Positions 26,991-34,913 of a stretch of DNA of 64,000 bases are shown piece by piece. The DNA is from Rhizobium sp. CIAT894 (GTDB lineage Bacteria > Pseudomonadota > Alphaproteobacteria > Rhizobiales > Rhizobiaceae): positions 4,357,001 to 4,421,000 of the forward strand of contig NZ_CP020947.1 of the NCBI RefSeq assembly GCF_000172795.2. Reading direction: 5' to 3'. Below the pieces are notes generated by a model. The model saw nothing but the letters and a program-made list of their open reading frames with translations, had not been told where the DNA came from and searched no databases. The position numbers were made by a program, and so were the translations under genes. Positions within the stretch are counted from its first letter, which is position 1, and each line of letters begins with the position of its first letter.

Positions 26991-27679
26991 GCAGCTTCTC
27001 CCGCCCTTGCCACGGAATCGTCGCTGATCCGGCCCGAGCCAAAGGTGATGCGCCGATCGAGCCGGCTTGCCAGGCGCTGATCGTGTGAAACGACGATCAG
27101 CGTACTGCCTTCGGCAATGGCAAGATCGAGGATAAGATCGCCGACAGCCTCGCCGCTTTCGGCATCGAGGCTCGCCGTCGGTTCGTCGGCGATGATGACG
27201 CCGGGCTTGCGCAGCAGCGCCCGGCCGATCGCCACGCGCTGCATCTCGCCGCGCGACATGGTTTCGATCTTCTGACCGGGACGGGAAAGACCGACGGTGC
27301 TCAAAAGCGCATGCGCCCGCTCGATGACGTCAGCCGTGGCGGCCCTGGAAAGCCGCGCCGGCAGAAGCACGTTTTCCAGTGCCGATAGGCCCGGGAAGAG
27401 GTGGAACTCCTGCATGACCAGGCCGATATTGGCGGCGCGGAACCGGTCGCGCCGGCTTTCGGAAAAACTGGCGATATCATCGCCGTTCCAGCGGATGCGG
27501 CCCTGGCGTGTCCGCTCCAAGCCGGCAATGATGTTGACGAAGGTGCTCTTGCCGGAGCCGGACGCGCCGGTGATGGCGACCCTGCTGCCGGCCTCGATCG
27601 ACAGGCTAGTGATTGCCAGCGCCGGCGAGGAAAGGCCCGGGAAGGTGACGGCAAGGTTTTCGATATCGAGCGCGAGCAT
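26987..27679 (-). CDS. LolD/MacB-type ABC transporter ATP-binding protein
   Basis: This 230-residue ATPase has Walker A GASGSGKSTFVNII, signature [16 protein letters not shown] (the usual Ser-Gly-Gly replaced by Ser-Arg-Gly), Walker B VIIADEPTASLDAES and the switch VSHDQRL. It partners the His-rich permease downstream, with overlapping start and stop. The gene before it encodes a Tat-exported protein. Confidence 0.92.
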   Translation of the reverse strand: MLALDIENLAVTFPGLSSPALAITSLSIEAGSRVAITGASGSGKSTFVNIIAGLERTRQGRIRWNGDDIASFSESRRDRFRAANIGLVMQEFHLFPGLSALENVLLPARLSRAATADVIERAHALLSTVGLSRPGQKIETMSRGEMQRVAIGRALLRKPGVIIADEPTASLDAESGEAVGDLILDLAIAEGSTLIVVSHDQRLASRLDRRITFGSGRISDDSVARAGEAA

Positions 27680-27685
27680 ATCGGT

Positions 27686-28147
27686 TCAGACGGCGGAATA
27701 TTCGGCCTGGCGGATGCGCAGCAGGCTGACGAAGCCGGTTTCCGGATCCGTCCAGGAACCATATTCCAGCGTGCCGCGCACTTCGATCGTCTGGCGCGGC
27801 TGCACGAAGGTCTGCTTTTCCCCGAGATAGACGACGACGATATTATCCGGCCAATCCGCATCCGAGGAGCAGAAGGGGCAGAGCGACATCGGCACTTCTG
27901 TGAGCACGAAAAACTGCGCTTCGGCCTTCAGCGGTGGCGCCATGAAGCCCTTCATGCTGATGTCCTGGCCGGCGAGCTGCTTCACTTTGTCGGAGAATTC
28001 GAGGCCGAGCACGCCGAACTTGCCGTAGAGTTCGTCGAAGGAAAGCGATGGATCGGCGGCGCGAACGAGGGAAGCCGAGAAGGGAAGCGCGATGGCGGCG
28101 CCGATCAGCCGGCGGCGGCTGAAATGCAACGAAGAAACTGTTTCCAT
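27686..28147 (-). CDS. Tat-exported protein, DUF3299-like, partner of the ABC system
   Basis: This 153-residue protein has a twin-arginine-type signal (SRRRLIGAAIALPFSASLVRA, about residues 9-30). The mature part contains GFMAPPLK, then FFVLTEVPMSLCPFC and IVVVYL, and VRGTLEYGSW. That order resembles DUF3299-type proteins, which have a GFMxPL segment, a Cys-containing centre and a V-x-GTL strand. The CPFC pair could bind a metal or be redox-active. I chose the ATG at 28147 with TTGGAGG upstream. It lies 6 nt before the ATPase gene. Function is unknown. Confidence 0.7.
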   Translation of the reverse strand: METVSSLHFSRRRLIGAAIALPFSASLVRAADPSLSFDELYGKFGVLGLEFSDKVKQLAGQDISMKGFMAPPLKAEAQFFVLTEVPMSLCPFCSSDADWPDNIVVVYLGEKQTFVQPRQTIEVRGTLEYGSWTDPETGFVSLLRIRQAEYSAV

Positions 28148-28166
28148 GGCGACCTCCAAGAAGTAG

Positions 28167-28192
28167 ATCCCGGCCGCCGAACAGCCGGGATC
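28167..28192 (-). terminator. Hairpin after the alkaline phosphatase gene
   Basis: GATCCCGGC and GCCGGGATC form a 9-bp stem in the 99-nt gap between the phosphatase and the DUF3299-like gene. There is no long T run, so partial read-through into the ABC genes is possible. Confidence 0.5.
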
Positions 28193-28246
28193 ATGATCGA
28201 TGAAAGAGGCAAGGCCGGCAAGCGGCCCTGCAGGATCGGCTTCCGA

Positions 28247-30001
28247 TCAGTTGGTCTGCTTGGCGCCGAGAGCGAAGGCGTCGGCGAGCACGCGGTAGAC
28301 ATCGCTCTGCTCGAGGTAGCCATGGAAGCCCTCAGCGCCCGGGCCGGCCGACTGCAGGACGACATCGTCGACCGCATGGACGCCGCTCTCGCTGCTCTTC
28401 GGAAGATTGCCCTGAACGAAGACGGCGCCGGGAACATCCTTATACTGCTCGTTGGCGACATATTCCTTCTTTTCGTTCTGGACGGCCGGAACGAACGGAC
28501 CATCGAGCTTCGGACGGAAGGTCTCGTAGTGATCGGGGCCGTTGTTGGCGCTCAGGAACAGGCGGCGGCTGACGTCGATCTTATCGGGATAACCGTCGCC
28601 GTTTTCGTCCTTGTAGTTCGGGAAGCCGGCTTCGGCATAGGTGCCGACCTTTTCGCGCATTTCCGTGCCCGGCTTCTCGTCATCGACGGTGCCGATGATC
28701 GATACGCCATGCGTATGGTCGCCGGTGACGACGATCAGCGTATCGGGATGGGCCTTCTGGAATTCGCGGGCGACGCCGATCGCCTGGTCGAATTCGATGG
28801 TCTCGACGACGGCGCGATCCCAATCGAGCGGATGCGACATCTTGTCTATCGAGGAACCTTCGACCATCAGGAAGAAACCTTCCGGATTCTTGGAGAGGCG
28901 GTCGAGCGCAACCTTGGTCATGTCGACGAGACCCGGCTGGTTCGGGAACTTGTCAACCGTGCCCTTTTTCAGGAATTCGCGGTCGAGCGTCACGTCCATA
29001 TTGCCGGTGTGAAACAGGCCGAGGAGATTGCCTTCAGCCGATGCATTGGCGGCGAGCTCGTTCTTGTCGGTCGCAAGCTTGTAGCCGGCATCCTGGAACA
29101 GCTTGATGTAATCCTGATTGTCCTTGCGCTTGGAACCGGCGACTTCCTTGCCGAGGAAATAGGCCGAGCCACCGCCGAGCAGCACTTCCGGCTTGACGTC
29201 AAGCAGCATGCCGACGACTTCGGCCTTGTCGCCGCGGTTGCGGGTATGGGCAACGACCGCAGCCGGCGTTGCGTCCTCGACTTCAGCCGTCACAACGATG
29301 CCGATCGACTTCTTGGTCGTGCGGCGAACGGCTTCCGCGAAAGTTTCGACGCGCGGATCGTCGAGCGAGGCCGGCGTGCGGTCCGCGTAAACGCCGATCG
29401 CGTTGACGGCCGTCTTGTGGCCCGTCATGTAGGCCGACATGGTGTTGGCCGAGTCCGTGGCAACGGCATTCGTTGCCGACGTGCCGATGAAAGCCATGCG
29501 GTCGAGGTCGTCCATGTTCAGACGGCCGTTCGCCTTGCCCTCGATCATGCCCTTGGACATGATGCGGGCGGCGGTGCGATGGGCGACGGAAAGACCGTCA
29601 CCAAGCAGGAAGATGATGTTCTTGGCCTTCGGCTGCGCAGCGGTTTCGTAAACGTTCCAGGTGACGGACTTCGTTTCGTCGCCGGCGGCGACTTCGATCT
29701 TGTAGTCGCCCGGAGCGGAGATCTTCAGGCCGCGCAGCAGCAGAGCGGAGCCGAGAGCCTTGTCATCCTTGCCTTTTTCGAGCTCGATGAACTGCGCCTC
29801 GCCACCGAGGACGGTCTTGTAGTCCTGGCCGTTGACGGTGATCTTCACGTCTTCGGGCTTGACCTGCTTGTTGAGCTCAACCTTGAAATCGAACGGCGAA
29901 CCGGCAAGAATCGTCGCGCGATCGAGCGGATAGACCGTCGTCGCCTGAGCGGCGCCCGCAAGGATGGTGGTGGCCGCAAAGGCGGCGAGAAGCGTACGCA
30001 T
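28247..30001 (-). CDS. PhoA-type alkaline phosphatase, exported
   Basis: This 584-residue periplasmic phosphomonoesterase has a signal peptide in residues 1-20 (AAFAATTILAGAAQA), then an N-terminal beta domain of about 110 residues. The alkaline phosphatase core has NIIFLLGDGLSVAH (metal Asp), NAVATDSANTMSAYMTG (Ser nucleophile in DSA), GFFLMVEGSSIDKMSH, and VTGDHTHG near the Zn site. An EF-hand-like loop, DENGDGYPDKID, may bind calcium. The true start is the ATG at 30001 with GGAGG 6 nt upstream. A PHO box lies 58-75 nt upstream, so phosphate-starvation control is likely. Confidence 0.92.
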   Translation of the reverse strand: MRTLLAAFAATTILAGAAQATTVYPLDRATILAGSPFDFKVELNKQVKPEDVKITVNGQDYKTVLGGEAQFIELEKGKDDKALGSALLLRGLKISAPGDYKIEVAAGDETKSVTWNVYETAAQPKAKNIIFLLGDGLSVAHRTAARIMSKGMIEGKANGRLNMDDLDRMAFIGTSATNAVATDSANTMSAYMTGHKTAVNAIGVYADRTPASLDDPRVETFAEAVRRTTKKSIGIVVTAEVEDATPAAVVAHTRNRGDKAEVVGMLLDVKPEVLLGGGSAYFLGKEVAGSKRKDNQDYIKLFQDAGYKLATDKNELAANASAEGNLLGLFHTGNMDVTLDREFLKKGTVDKFPNQPGLVDMTKVALDRLSKNPEGFFLMVEGSSIDKMSHPLDWDRAVVETIEFDQAIGVAREFQKAHPDTLIVVTGDHTHGVSIIGTVDDEKPGTEMREKVGTYAEAGFPNYKDENGDGYPDKIDVSRRLFLSANNGPDHYETFRPKLDGPFVPAVQNEKKEYVANEQYKDVPGAVFVQGNLPKSSESGVHAVDDVVLQSAGPGAEGFHGYLEQSDVYRVLADAFALGAKQTN

Positions 30002-30058
30002 GGAAAACCTCCGTTTTCGTTGCAGACATTGACAACCGGGCCGGGATACCTTCCTGGG

Positions 30059-30076
30059 ATGACAGCGGCATGACAA
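30059..30076 (-). promoter_or_regulatory. PHO box (PhoB site) of the alkaline phosphatase
   Basis: Minus-strand TTGTCATGCCGCTGTCAT has two 7-bp CTGTCAT-type repeats with a 4-bp spacer (13 of 14 repeat positions match). It lies 58-75 nt before the phosphatase ATG. PhoB activates such promoters under phosphate limitation. Confidence 0.85.
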
Positions 30077-30130
30077 AATGTCGCAGCATGGCGGCCGCCG
30101 CTTTCGCCTTCCGGCTCCGAGCGCAAAAAC

Positions 30131-30159
30131 CTTGACTCCTGTGGAAAACCTTCTAAGAG
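30131..30159 (+). promoter_or_regulatory. Sigma-70 promoter upstream of the small ORF and asd
   Basis: CTTGAC (30131-30136, exact consensus), a 17-nt spacer and TAAGAG (30154-30159). It lies 22 nt before the small ORF at 30182 and about 255 nt before asd. Confidence 0.6.
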
Positions 30160-30181
30160 CAACAGCGGAAAAGGAATATCC

Positions 30182-30301
30182 ATGGTTCGCGACGAACACG
30201 CCATTGCTGCATGCAATGACCGGGCACAGGTTGCCGGGGTGGACATTGCCGTTCCGGTTTCTGCCAAAACCAAGGCCAAAACGACGACGAAAACCGTCTG
30301 A
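30182..30301 (+). CDS. Small ORF (39 codons) between the promoter and asd, unknown
   Basis: An ATG preceded by AAGGAATATCC, a good ribosome site, opens a 39-codon frame. It starts MVRDEHAIAACNDRAQVAGV and ends in a Lys/Thr-rich tail (KTKAKTTTKTV). It follows a consensus promoter and ends 112 nt before asd. Residues are hydrophilic with no signal or membrane segment, and I recognise no family. It could be a real small protein, a translated leader, or chance. After it, 30302-30413 holds TCCCC/GGGGA and GCG-rich dyads, then the asd ribosome site. Confidence 0.45.
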   Translation: MVRDEHAIAACNDRAQVAGVDIAVPVSAKTKAKTTTKTV

Positions 30302-30413
30302 CGTCTCTGGCCTGCCGCTCTCTCCCCGGCTCGGCTGGGGACAGGAAGACGCGATCCGTCGCGCCTTTCCCCCTCACCGGACAAGAGGAGAGAAGAGAAA
30401 GAGAGCTTGAGAA

Positions 30414-31448
30414 ATGGGTTTCAAAGTAGCAATTGCAGGAGCCACCGGAAATGTCGGCCGGGAGATGCTCAACATCCTCTCCGAACGCGGCTTCCCCGCC
30501 GATGAGGTCGTGGCGCTCGCCTCCTCGCGTTCGCAGGGCACCGAGGTTTCCTTTGGTGACCGGACGCTGAAGGTCTCCAATCTGGAGAATTACGATTTCT
30601 CCGATACCGATATTTGCCTGATGTCGGCCGGCGGCGAGGTTTCCAAGAAGTTCTCGCCGAAGATCGGCCAGCAGGGCTGCGTCGTCATCGACAATTCCTC
30701 GGCCTGGCGTTACGACGCCGACGTGCCGCTGATCGTACCGGAAGTGAACCCGGATGCCATCAGCCAGTTCACCAAGCGCAACATCATCGCCAATCCGAAT
30801 TGCTCGACCGCCCAGCTGGTGGTGGCGCTGAAGCCGCTGCACGACTTCGCCAAGATCAAGCGTGTCGTCGTTTCGACCTATCAGTCGGTCTCCGGCGCCG
30901 GCAAGGACGGCATGGACGAACTCTTCAACCAGACGCGCGCCGTTTTTGTCGCCGATCCGATCGAGAACAAGAAGTTCACCAAGCGTATCGCCTTCAACGT
31001 CATCCCGCACATCGATAGCTTCATGGAAGACGGCTACACCAAGGAAGAATGGAAGGTGCTGGCCGAGACGAAGAAGATGCTCGATCCGAAGATCAAGGTG
31101 ACCTGCACGGCGGTGCGTGTGCCCGTCTTCATCGGCCATTCGGAATCGGTCAACATCGAGTTCGAAAACGAGATCACCGCCGACCAGGCTCGCGATATCC
31201 TGCGCGACGCTCCCGGCTGCCTCGTCATCGACAAGCGCGAGAATGGCGGCTACATCACGCCCTATGAATCCGCCGGCGAGGACGCGACCTATATCTCGCG
31301 CATCCGCGAGGACGCGACTGTCGAGAACGGTCTCAACATGTGGGTGGTCTCCGATAACCTGCGCAAGGGCGCGGCACTGAACGCCATCCAGATCGCCGAG
31401 CTGCTCGTCAATCGCGGCCTGGTCAAGCCGCGCAAGCAGGCCGCCTGA
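30414..31448 (+). CDS. asd: Asd, aspartate-semialdehyde dehydrogenase
   Basis: This 344-residue enzyme reduces aspartyl phosphate to the semialdehyde, the branch point to lysine/diaminopimelate, threonine and methionine. It shows the NADP loop VAIAGATGNVGREML, IDNSSAWRYD, NPNCSTAQLVVALKPLHD with the catalytic Cys, and VSTYQSVSGAGKDGMDEL. The late catalytic His lies in RVPVFIGHSESVNIEF. GAGAAAGAGAG lies before the ATG. Confidence 0.97.
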   Translation: MGFKVAIAGATGNVGREMLNILSERGFPADEVVALASSRSQGTEVSFGDRTLKVSNLENYDFSDTDICLMSAGGEVSKKFSPKIGQQGCVVIDNSSAWRYDADVPLIVPEVNPDAISQFTKRNIIANPNCSTAQLVVALKPLHDFAKIKRVVVSTYQSVSGAGKDGMDELFNQTRAVFVADPIENKKFTKRIAFNVIPHIDSFMEDGYTKEEWKVLAETKKMLDPKIKVTCTAVRVPVFIGHSESVNIEFENEITADQARDILRDAPGCLVIDKRENGGYITPYESAGEDATYISRIREDATVENGLNMWVVSDNLRKGAALNAIQIAELLVNRGLVKPRKQAA

Positions 31449-31473
31449 TACCATTTGTAAACCATAAGCTGTT

Positions 31474-31501
31474 AAAGCCCTGCTCGGTGAGCAGGGCTTT
31501 T
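31474..31501 (+). terminator. Rho-independent terminator of asd
   Basis: AAAGCCCTGCTC-GGT-GAGCAGGGCTTTT is a perfect stem ending in TTTT, 25 nt after the stop. Confidence 0.88.
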
Positions 31502-31616
31502 CAGAGTGAATACAACTGTATAAGCGCTCGCTAAAAGGTGATCGTGACAAAATCGCAAGTGGCTGGCATTCTCTTGCCCGCCTAAAAACTATGCAGATCG
31601 AGAGCGGGGTTTCTCA

Positions 31617-32438
31617 ATGCGCATGACAAAGTTGTTTCTGGCGGCCGCTGCGGCAATGGGCGTCCTCCATGCGGTACCGGCGTTCGCGCAAGGACCGCAA
31701 TGTGGCAATACCAGCGCCGGCTTCGACGCCTGGGTTGCCGATTTCAAGCAGACGGCAGCGGCCAATGGCGTCAGCCAATCGGTGCTGAGCCGCGCTTTCG
31801 CCAATGTCAACTACAATAAGCCGACGATCGCTGCCGACCGTGGCCAGAAGAGCTTCAAGCTCTCTTTCGACGCCTTCATGCAGAAGCGCGGTGGTGCCGC
31901 CGTCATTTCCCGGGGCCGTTCGATGAAGGCCGCCAACCAGGCGCTTTTTGCCTCGATCGAACGCCGGTTCGGCGTTCCGGCCGGCCCGCTGATCGCCATC
32001 TGGGGCATGGAGACCGGTTTTGGCAGCTATATGGGCAATCAGCATACGCTGTCGGCTGTTTCGACCCTTGCCTATGACTGCCGTCGTTCGGAATATTTCA
32101 CCGACCAGCTCTATGCCGCCCTCCAGCTGGTCTCCGAGGGTTATCTGAGCCCGCAGGCCAAGGGTGCCGCCCATGGTGAAATCGGCCAGACGCAGTTCCT
32201 GCCGCGCAACGTGGTTCGCTTCGGCGCCGACGGCGACGGCGACGGCCGCGTCGACATGGTCGGCTCCCGCGCCGATGCGCTCGCCTCGACCGCGAATTTC
32301 CTCAAGGGCCATGGCTGGCGCGCCGGCGCCGGTTATCAGCCGGGAGAACCGAATTTCGTCGCCATCCAGGGCTGGAACGCTGCCAGTGTCTATCAGCAGG
32401 CGATCGCCTATATCGGCCAGCAGATCGACGGCAAATAG
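31617..32438 (+). CDS. Lytic murein transglycosylase (MltB/SltB family)
   Basis: This 273-residue protein has a signal peptide (residues 1-24, ending PAFAQ) and the MltB-type domain: FDAWVADFKQTAAANGVSQSVL, the catalytic Glu segment PLIAIWGMETGFGSYMG, AAHGEIGQTQFLPRN, then the DGDGDGRVDM loop and ALASTANFLKGHGWRAG. The enzyme cleaves glycan strands to anhydromuropeptides. Only an RM dipeptide separates the two candidate ATGs at 31617 and 31623. A hairpin follows. Confidence 0.95.
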   Translation: MRMTKLFLAAAAAMGVLHAVPAFAQGPQCGNTSAGFDAWVADFKQTAAANGVSQSVLSRAFANVNYNKPTIAADRGQKSFKLSFDAFMQKRGGAAVISRGRSMKAANQALFASIERRFGVPAGPLIAIWGMETGFGSYMGNQHTLSAVSTLAYDCRRSEYFTDQLYAALQLVSEGYLSPQAKGAAHGEIGQTQFLPRNVVRFGADGDGDGRVDMVGSRADALASTANFLKGHGWRAGAGYQPGEPNFVAIQGWNAASVYQQAIAYIGQQIDGK

Positions 32439-32461
32439 GCCTTCATCGACAGCGATACCCG

Positions 32462-32490
32462 AAAACGCCGCTGCGACATGCGGCGTTTTT
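32462..32490. terminator. Terminator after the transglycosylase gene
   Basis: AAAACGCCGC-TGCGACAT-GCGGCGTTTTT forms a clear stem with a T run. It ends at the stop of the convergent GGDEF gene and may act both ways. Confidence 0.83.
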
Positions 32491-34103
32491 CATATGCGGG
32501 AATCAAAACCGCTGCCGGATGCCGACTTGCGTCGCTCCTCCTGCGCCGGCACGGTCGCCCCCGAAACGACGCAGTTGCGGCCGGAGGCCTTGGCAGCGTA
32601 GAGCGCCAGATCGGCGCGTTTGACCAGATCCTCGAAGTTCCGGTTGGCGGCTTCATTGGCCCGGCCGGCACATCCGAAACTCGCCGTCACCTTGAGCACC
32701 TCGCCGCTCGGCAAGGGGATTTCCGCCGCCTCGATCGCTATTCGCACGCGCTCGGCAACGCTTGCCGCATCGTCGGGCGTCGAATCCGGCAAAAGCGCCA
32801 GAAATTCCTCGCCGCCATGGCGCACCAGGAGATCGAAGGACCGGAAATTCTCACGCGCGACGCCCGCGACCTGCCGGAGCACGGCATCGCCGGCATCATG
32901 GCCGTTGACATCGTTGATCTTCTTGAAATGATCGAGGTCGAAGAGCACGACGGAGATCCAGCGCGACCCGTGCTCGGCCTGCGTCAGAAGCGCCGATGCG
33001 GCGACCTCGAAGCCGCGCCGGTTGTAAAGGCCGGTCAGAAGATCGGTCTGGGCGGCGTTGCGCAATTCGCCGACCAGCGCCTCCCGATCTCGCGTCAGCC
33101 GGTCGATCAGACGCAGGCCCCTTGCCGCCAGCACCATCACCAGGGTGGCGAGAATAAGCAGGCCGGCGCACAGCGCCAGGATCCGCGTCAGGTGCAAATG
33201 CGAGCGTGTCGAAAAGTTTTCACCGGTCTCGTGAATATCTCGCGCGGCCTCGATCATTTTCTGCTGGAGGAAACTCATGCGCTCGCTCTGCGCGGCGGCC
33301 CAGACGTCGCGCACGGCGCGCGTCGGCCGCGATCCGGCGAGGATGGCATCGGTGATCGCATTCGCCTTCACCTGCTCGCTGCGACCGAGATAGGCGACTA
33401 TGTCGCGCACGATCGGCGCCGCAGAATGGAAGACCATGTGGTCCATGCCCTCGCCGATCATGACTTTGCCCTGCACGAACAGTTCCACCGGAAACCGGGC
33501 GGAAACGCCATGGTCGAGGTAGCGGGTGCCGATGCCGGTGATCAACCTTTCACCGTAGTAGGTCAGCATGATGCCCATCAGCTGGTTGGATTTCTCCAGC
33601 AACACCGGATCGTTGATCAGCGGTGAAAGCGCATCGACGACAGCAAGCTGCTTGAGAGCCGAATACCAGTAGATCGAACCGGGATCGCTGCCGAAATAGC
33701 GGCCTTGGTCGACGGCGCTCCGCGCAGCAACGATGCGGCTATAGGCTAGGCTGAGAACCGACAATTCTTCCACGAGGCCTTCATCGAGCGTGTCGCGAGG
33801 GGGCAGGCTGGCATAGAAAGCCCGGCGTTCGCGATCGAGCGTCACCCGGCTTCGTTGCATCTCGATGGCCGTGCTGCTGTTGGGACGCGCGAGATAGTGG
33901 CGGGTGGCGCCGATTTCACTGAGGATCTCCGTCGCGGCGATCGACCCGCCGCGGGCAAGCACGTCGGCGAACTGCCGGTCTTTCTCGAGATGCCGGTATT
34001 GCAGGACCGAAGCCCGTATGACGATGAGGCCTTCAATGAGCATGAAGACGAAAGGCAGCATGATCGCGGCCAGGATAACCCTTTTGATGGTCTCGAACTT
34101 CAT
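32490..34103 (-). CDS. GGDEF-domain diguanylate cyclase, membrane sensor
   Basis: This protein has about 537 residues. It has an N-terminal helix (AAIMLPFVFMLIEGLIVI), a roughly 270-residue periplasmic sensing region of no recognised family, a second helix (ILALCAGLLILATLVMVLAA) and a C-terminal GGDEF domain with LTGLYNRRGFE, VLFDLDHFKKINDVNGHDAGD and the active loop GGEEF. An RxxD inhibitory site (RSFD) lies five residues before GGEEF, so feedback inhibition by c-di-GMP is expected. It makes c-di-GMP from GTP. There is no EAL domain. Confidence 0.92.
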   Translation of the reverse strand: MKFETIKRVILAAIMLPFVFMLIEGLIVIRASVLQYRHLEKDRQFADVLARGGSIAATEILSEIGATRHYLARPNSSTAIEMQRSRVTLDRERRAFYASLPPRDTLDEGLVEELSVLSLAYSRIVAARSAVDQGRYFGSDPGSIYWYSALKQLAVVDALSPLINDPVLLEKSNQLMGIMLTYYGERLITGIGTRYLDHGVSARFPVELFVQGKVMIGEGMDHMVFHSAAPIVRDIVAYLGRSEQVKANAITDAILAGSRPTRAVRDVWAAAQSERMSFLQQKMIEAARDIHETGENFSTRSHLHLTRILALCAGLLILATLVMVLAARGLRLIDRLTRDREALVGELRNAAQTDLLTGLYNRRGFEVAASALLTQAEHGSRWISVVLFDLDHFKKINDVNGHDAGDAVLRQVAGVARENFRSFDLLVRHGGEEFLALLPDSTPDDAASVAERVRIAIEAAEIPLPSGEVLKVTASFGCAGRANEAANRNFEDLVKRADLALYAAKASGRNCVVSGATVPAQEERRKSASGSGFDSRI

Positions 34104-34199
34104 CGCCAATCGCCACGGTGATCAAAACGTCGGTCGTGCGCGACCAATTCACGGGCAGCTTAACAACAATTCTTAAAAAACTGATAAAGCGGTTCGTCC

Positions 34200-34841
34200 T
34201 TAGATTTCGGGACGAATGAAGTCACGTGTCTCAGCATCCATCACCCAGAGTTCGCCTGTGGAAATATCGAACCATGCGCCGTGGAGATGCATTTTTCCCG
34301 CTTCCTCGAGCGCCTTGATGTCGGGAAAGCTTCTGAGATTGTTGATCGAATTGCGGATCGACACACGCTCCAGCGCCGTTTGCCGCTCGGCGGCCGTCAT
34401 CACGTCGTTGCTCTGGATCTGCTCAGCGGCGGGCTTGACCAGCGACATCCAGCGGCCGATGAAATCGCCTGGCGACAGCGGCTCGGCATTCGGATCGAGT
34501 GCTGCGCGGATACCGCCGCAACGGCCATGACCCATGACGACGATATCGGAGACCTTCAGGGCCTGCACCGCAAATTCGAGCGCCGCCGAGGTCGAATGGA
34601 AATGGCCGTCCGGCTCGTAGGGCGGCACCATGTTGGCGACGTTGCGGATGACGAAGAGCTCGCCCGGGCCGGCATCGAAGATCAGCTCGGGTGCCGCACG
34701 CGAGTCCGAACAGGCGATAACCAAAGTGCTCGGACTCTGACCGTTTTCGGCAAGCAACCGATACCTGTCGCGGGCGTCGGCATAACGCCCGTTCATGAAG
34801 TTGCGATAACCGTCCAGAAGTGGTGTAGGAAAACGCTGCAT
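34200..34841 (-). CDS. Beta-class carbonic anhydrase
   Basis: This 213-residue zinc enzyme interconverts CO2 and bicarbonate. The zinc ligands and active-site dyad are visible in VIACSDSRAAPELIF (Cys, then Asp-Ser-Arg) and VVMGHGRCGGIRAAL (His and Cys). I chose the ATG at 34841 because MQRFPTPLLDGYRNFM is the usual N-terminus; the longer frame from 34886 is less likely. Confidence 0.93.
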   Translation of the reverse strand: MQRFPTPLLDGYRNFMNGRYADARDRYRLLAENGQSPSTLVIACSDSRAAPELIFDAGPGELFVIRNVANMVPPYEPDGHFHSTSAALEFAVQALKVSDIVVMGHGRCGGIRAALDPNAEPLSPGDFIGRWMSLVKPAAEQIQSNDVMTAAERQTALERVSIRNSINNLRSFPDIKALEEAGKMHLHGAWFDISTGELWVMDAETRDFIRPEI

Positions 34842-34913
34842 GCTTTCTGGATTAGCGCGCGCGGAGAATAAGATCAACTGCTGCACTGCAAAATGCGTGC
34901 ATCGGCCGATGCG

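Noticed and set aside
27401..30073. An 890-codon plus-strand open frame opposite the ABC genes and phosphatase
   Set aside because: It spans several real minus-strand genes with clear motifs, and its product is low-complexity with no recognised fold.
34150..34175. TTAA-N9-TTAA resembling a CtrA site upstream of the GGDEF gene
   Set aside because: The CtrA consensus needs a 7-nt spacer, and here it is 9.
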